64,000 nt of DNA from Methanobacterium subterraneum. Its GTDB lineage: Archaea > Methanobacteriota > Methanobacteria > Methanobacteriales > Methanobacteriaceae. The stretch lies in assembly GCF_002813695.1 (NCBI RefSeq), contig NZ_CP017768.1, forward strand, positions 186,001-250,000, given 5' to 3'. Shown one piece after another: positions 59,167 to 64,000 of this stretch (positions are counted from its first letter, which is position 1; each line of letters opens with the position of its first letter). Both the position numbers and the translations under genes were made by a program. The notes under the pieces are model-generated. The model made no database searches and was not told the DNA's origin. It worked only from the letters and a program-made list of their open reading frames with translations.

Positions 59167-59343
59167 GCAGGGAAACTAAAACTTAAGGATAATCAATTGG
59201 GAAGATGGGAATTAAAGACAGTTGGGGATACAGGACTTAAAGGTACCAATATCTAAAAAAATAATCTAATAATGGTTGGAATTATTTAAATAAGCTAAAA
59301 AATGGGTTTTTGATCATAAACATAATATATGGGAGTTTTTAAA

Positions 59344-61005
<1,662 letters not shown>

Positions 61006-61126
61006 GGAAACTCCCTCTTTACTTCTTATCTCCAGTTTTCCTAAATTCACATACTTCTCCCATTAATTTACATACATACTTCTTAATTCACGATATATAA
61101 CCGATTCAAATGGAGACTAATTAAAA

Positions 61127-61654
61127 ATGTCACTATTAGCCCTAACATACCCCCAAATCTGTAATGAGGATTACCAGTGGATTCAGGAATTTAGGGAAGA
61201 AAATGACGAACTTTACCACGGCCGAATGGAACCCCATTTTACCCTGGTATTCCCAGTATTCAACCAGAGACCAGAAACATTCATTGAAGAAATCAAAAGA
61301 AGAGCTGCCGATCATCAAAGAATAGAATTCGCAATAAGATGTGCAGTAATGGAAAAAGATGCCTTCACCCCTTACTGGCATGTTTTACTGGTGCCTGATG
61401 AGGGTTACAGTCAGATATTAAAACTCCATGACCAGCTTTACTCCGGGAAATTAGCGGACGAACTCCGGATGGACCTACCATTCATCCCCCACATTGGTAT
61501 TGGTAACTCCATAGAAAAATGGACCTGTAAAGAACTGGTTGACCAGATCAACTACTCCAACCTAGAAATAAAGGGCAGTATAAATGAGATCAACGTGGTG
61601 GAATACCATGAAGAAAGGGCGGAAACCATAGAACAGATAAAATTGACACAATGA
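61127..61654 (+). CDS. 2H phosphoesterase (2'-5' RNA ligase-like)
   Basis: A 175-residue protein of the 2H family. The two HxT/S-type motifs are visible: HFTLVFPVF near residue 37 and HIGIGNS near residue 124; the second is HxG rather than HxT. Members cut 2',3'-cyclic phosphates or 2'-5' linkages in RNA. The changed second motif could alter activity. It stands alone between the acyl-CoA synthetase and the helicase. Confidence 0.75.
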   Translation: MSLLALTYPQICNEDYQWIQEFREENDELYHGRMEPHFTLVFPVFNQRPETFIEEIKRRAADHQRIEFAIRCAVMEKDAFTPYWHVLLVPDEGYSQILKLHDQLYSGKLADELRMDLPFIPHIGIGNSIEKWTCKELVDQINYSNLEIKGSINEINVVEYHEERAETIEQIKLTQ

Positions 61655-61933
61655 TCTATTTTTTCTGTTCTTTATTTCATATTACTTTAAAACCATATTT
61701 TCCCTTTATTTGGTTGTGGGGCTAATTTTCACAGGAGAATGTTATTTACCGGATTAAATAGTGATAAAGAGATTTACCTATCACCCTTAAAGTCAGTTTA
61801 ATTTTAATGAAATAAATATATGATGAATGGATATAAACTAAAACAATGTATTTTAATTGAATATATTTGACATATCTTATTAATAATAACTGTAAGATAA
61901 ATACACTGGATTTTTAATATAATTAAGGGTAAA

Positions 61934-64000
<2,067 letters not shown>

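Overview
This window looks like chromosome from a methanogenic archaeon of the order Methanobacteriales, most likely Methanobacterium or a close relative. The evidence is the methanogenesis marker mtxX, an archaeal pantoate kinase, SRP19, a RecJ/GAN-like DHH nuclease, archaeal riboflavin, purine and tetrapyrrole genes, AT-rich spacers with TATA-like boxes, and GGTGA/GGAG ribosome binding sites.

Layout. 1-6.7 kb is host: a PAS histidine kinase, a PRC-barrel/CsbD-like pair, a two-HKD phospholipase D protein, hypE, an RDD protein and a DUF5654 membrane protein. About 6.73-37.53 kb is an integrated element of roughly 31 kb, inserted in the 5' leader and start of cbiC. Its ends share an approximately 50-bp imperfect direct repeat that includes the cbiC start codon. 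37.5-64 kb is host again: cbiC, hemL, mtxX, uppS, tatD, a riboflavin reductase, a PHP hydrolase, pantoate kinase, a regulator, a RecJ-like nuclease, srp19, hemD-cobA, purC-purS-purQ, glmS, an acyl-CoA synthetase/thioesterase/regulator cluster, a 2H phosphoesterase, and a helicase cut by the window end.

The element reads as an integrated plasmid that carries defence genes. Left to right it has: a tyrosine integrase; a ribbon-helix-helix protein; a replication block (P-loop ATPase, small protein, archaeal primase fused to a CHC2-type zinc finger); a NucS-like nuclease, a TIGR02391 protein and a HEPN protein; on the other strand, a two-gene operon of a second HEPN protein and an HD + Hsp90-type ATPase; a NikR-like regulator that lacks metal ligands; an Hjc resolvase; a block of secreted and membrane proteins; a GC-rich non-coding region of about 2 kb; a complete type III restriction-modification system; and a three-gene module with two PD-(D/E)XK nucleases.

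The most unusual signal is the non-coding region at 25.4-27.25 kb. It holds five tandem 36-bp repeats, then an approximately 70-bp inverted repeat enclosing four tandem units of 310-340 bp. Each unit folds by eye into a long hairpin. The arms differ between units but stay complementary within each unit, while the apical GC core is kept. That is a covariation pattern pointing to a selected RNA or DNA structure. The HEPN plus HD-Hsp90 operon and the 33-37 kb nuclease module are the best candidates for poorly described defence systems. At least three degenerate copies of the attachment site lie next to attR, suggesting repeated use of this site. Several starts were moved from the longest reading frame because a ribosome binding site decides them; this is stated in each entry. 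All family calls are from reading motifs by eye, with no database search.
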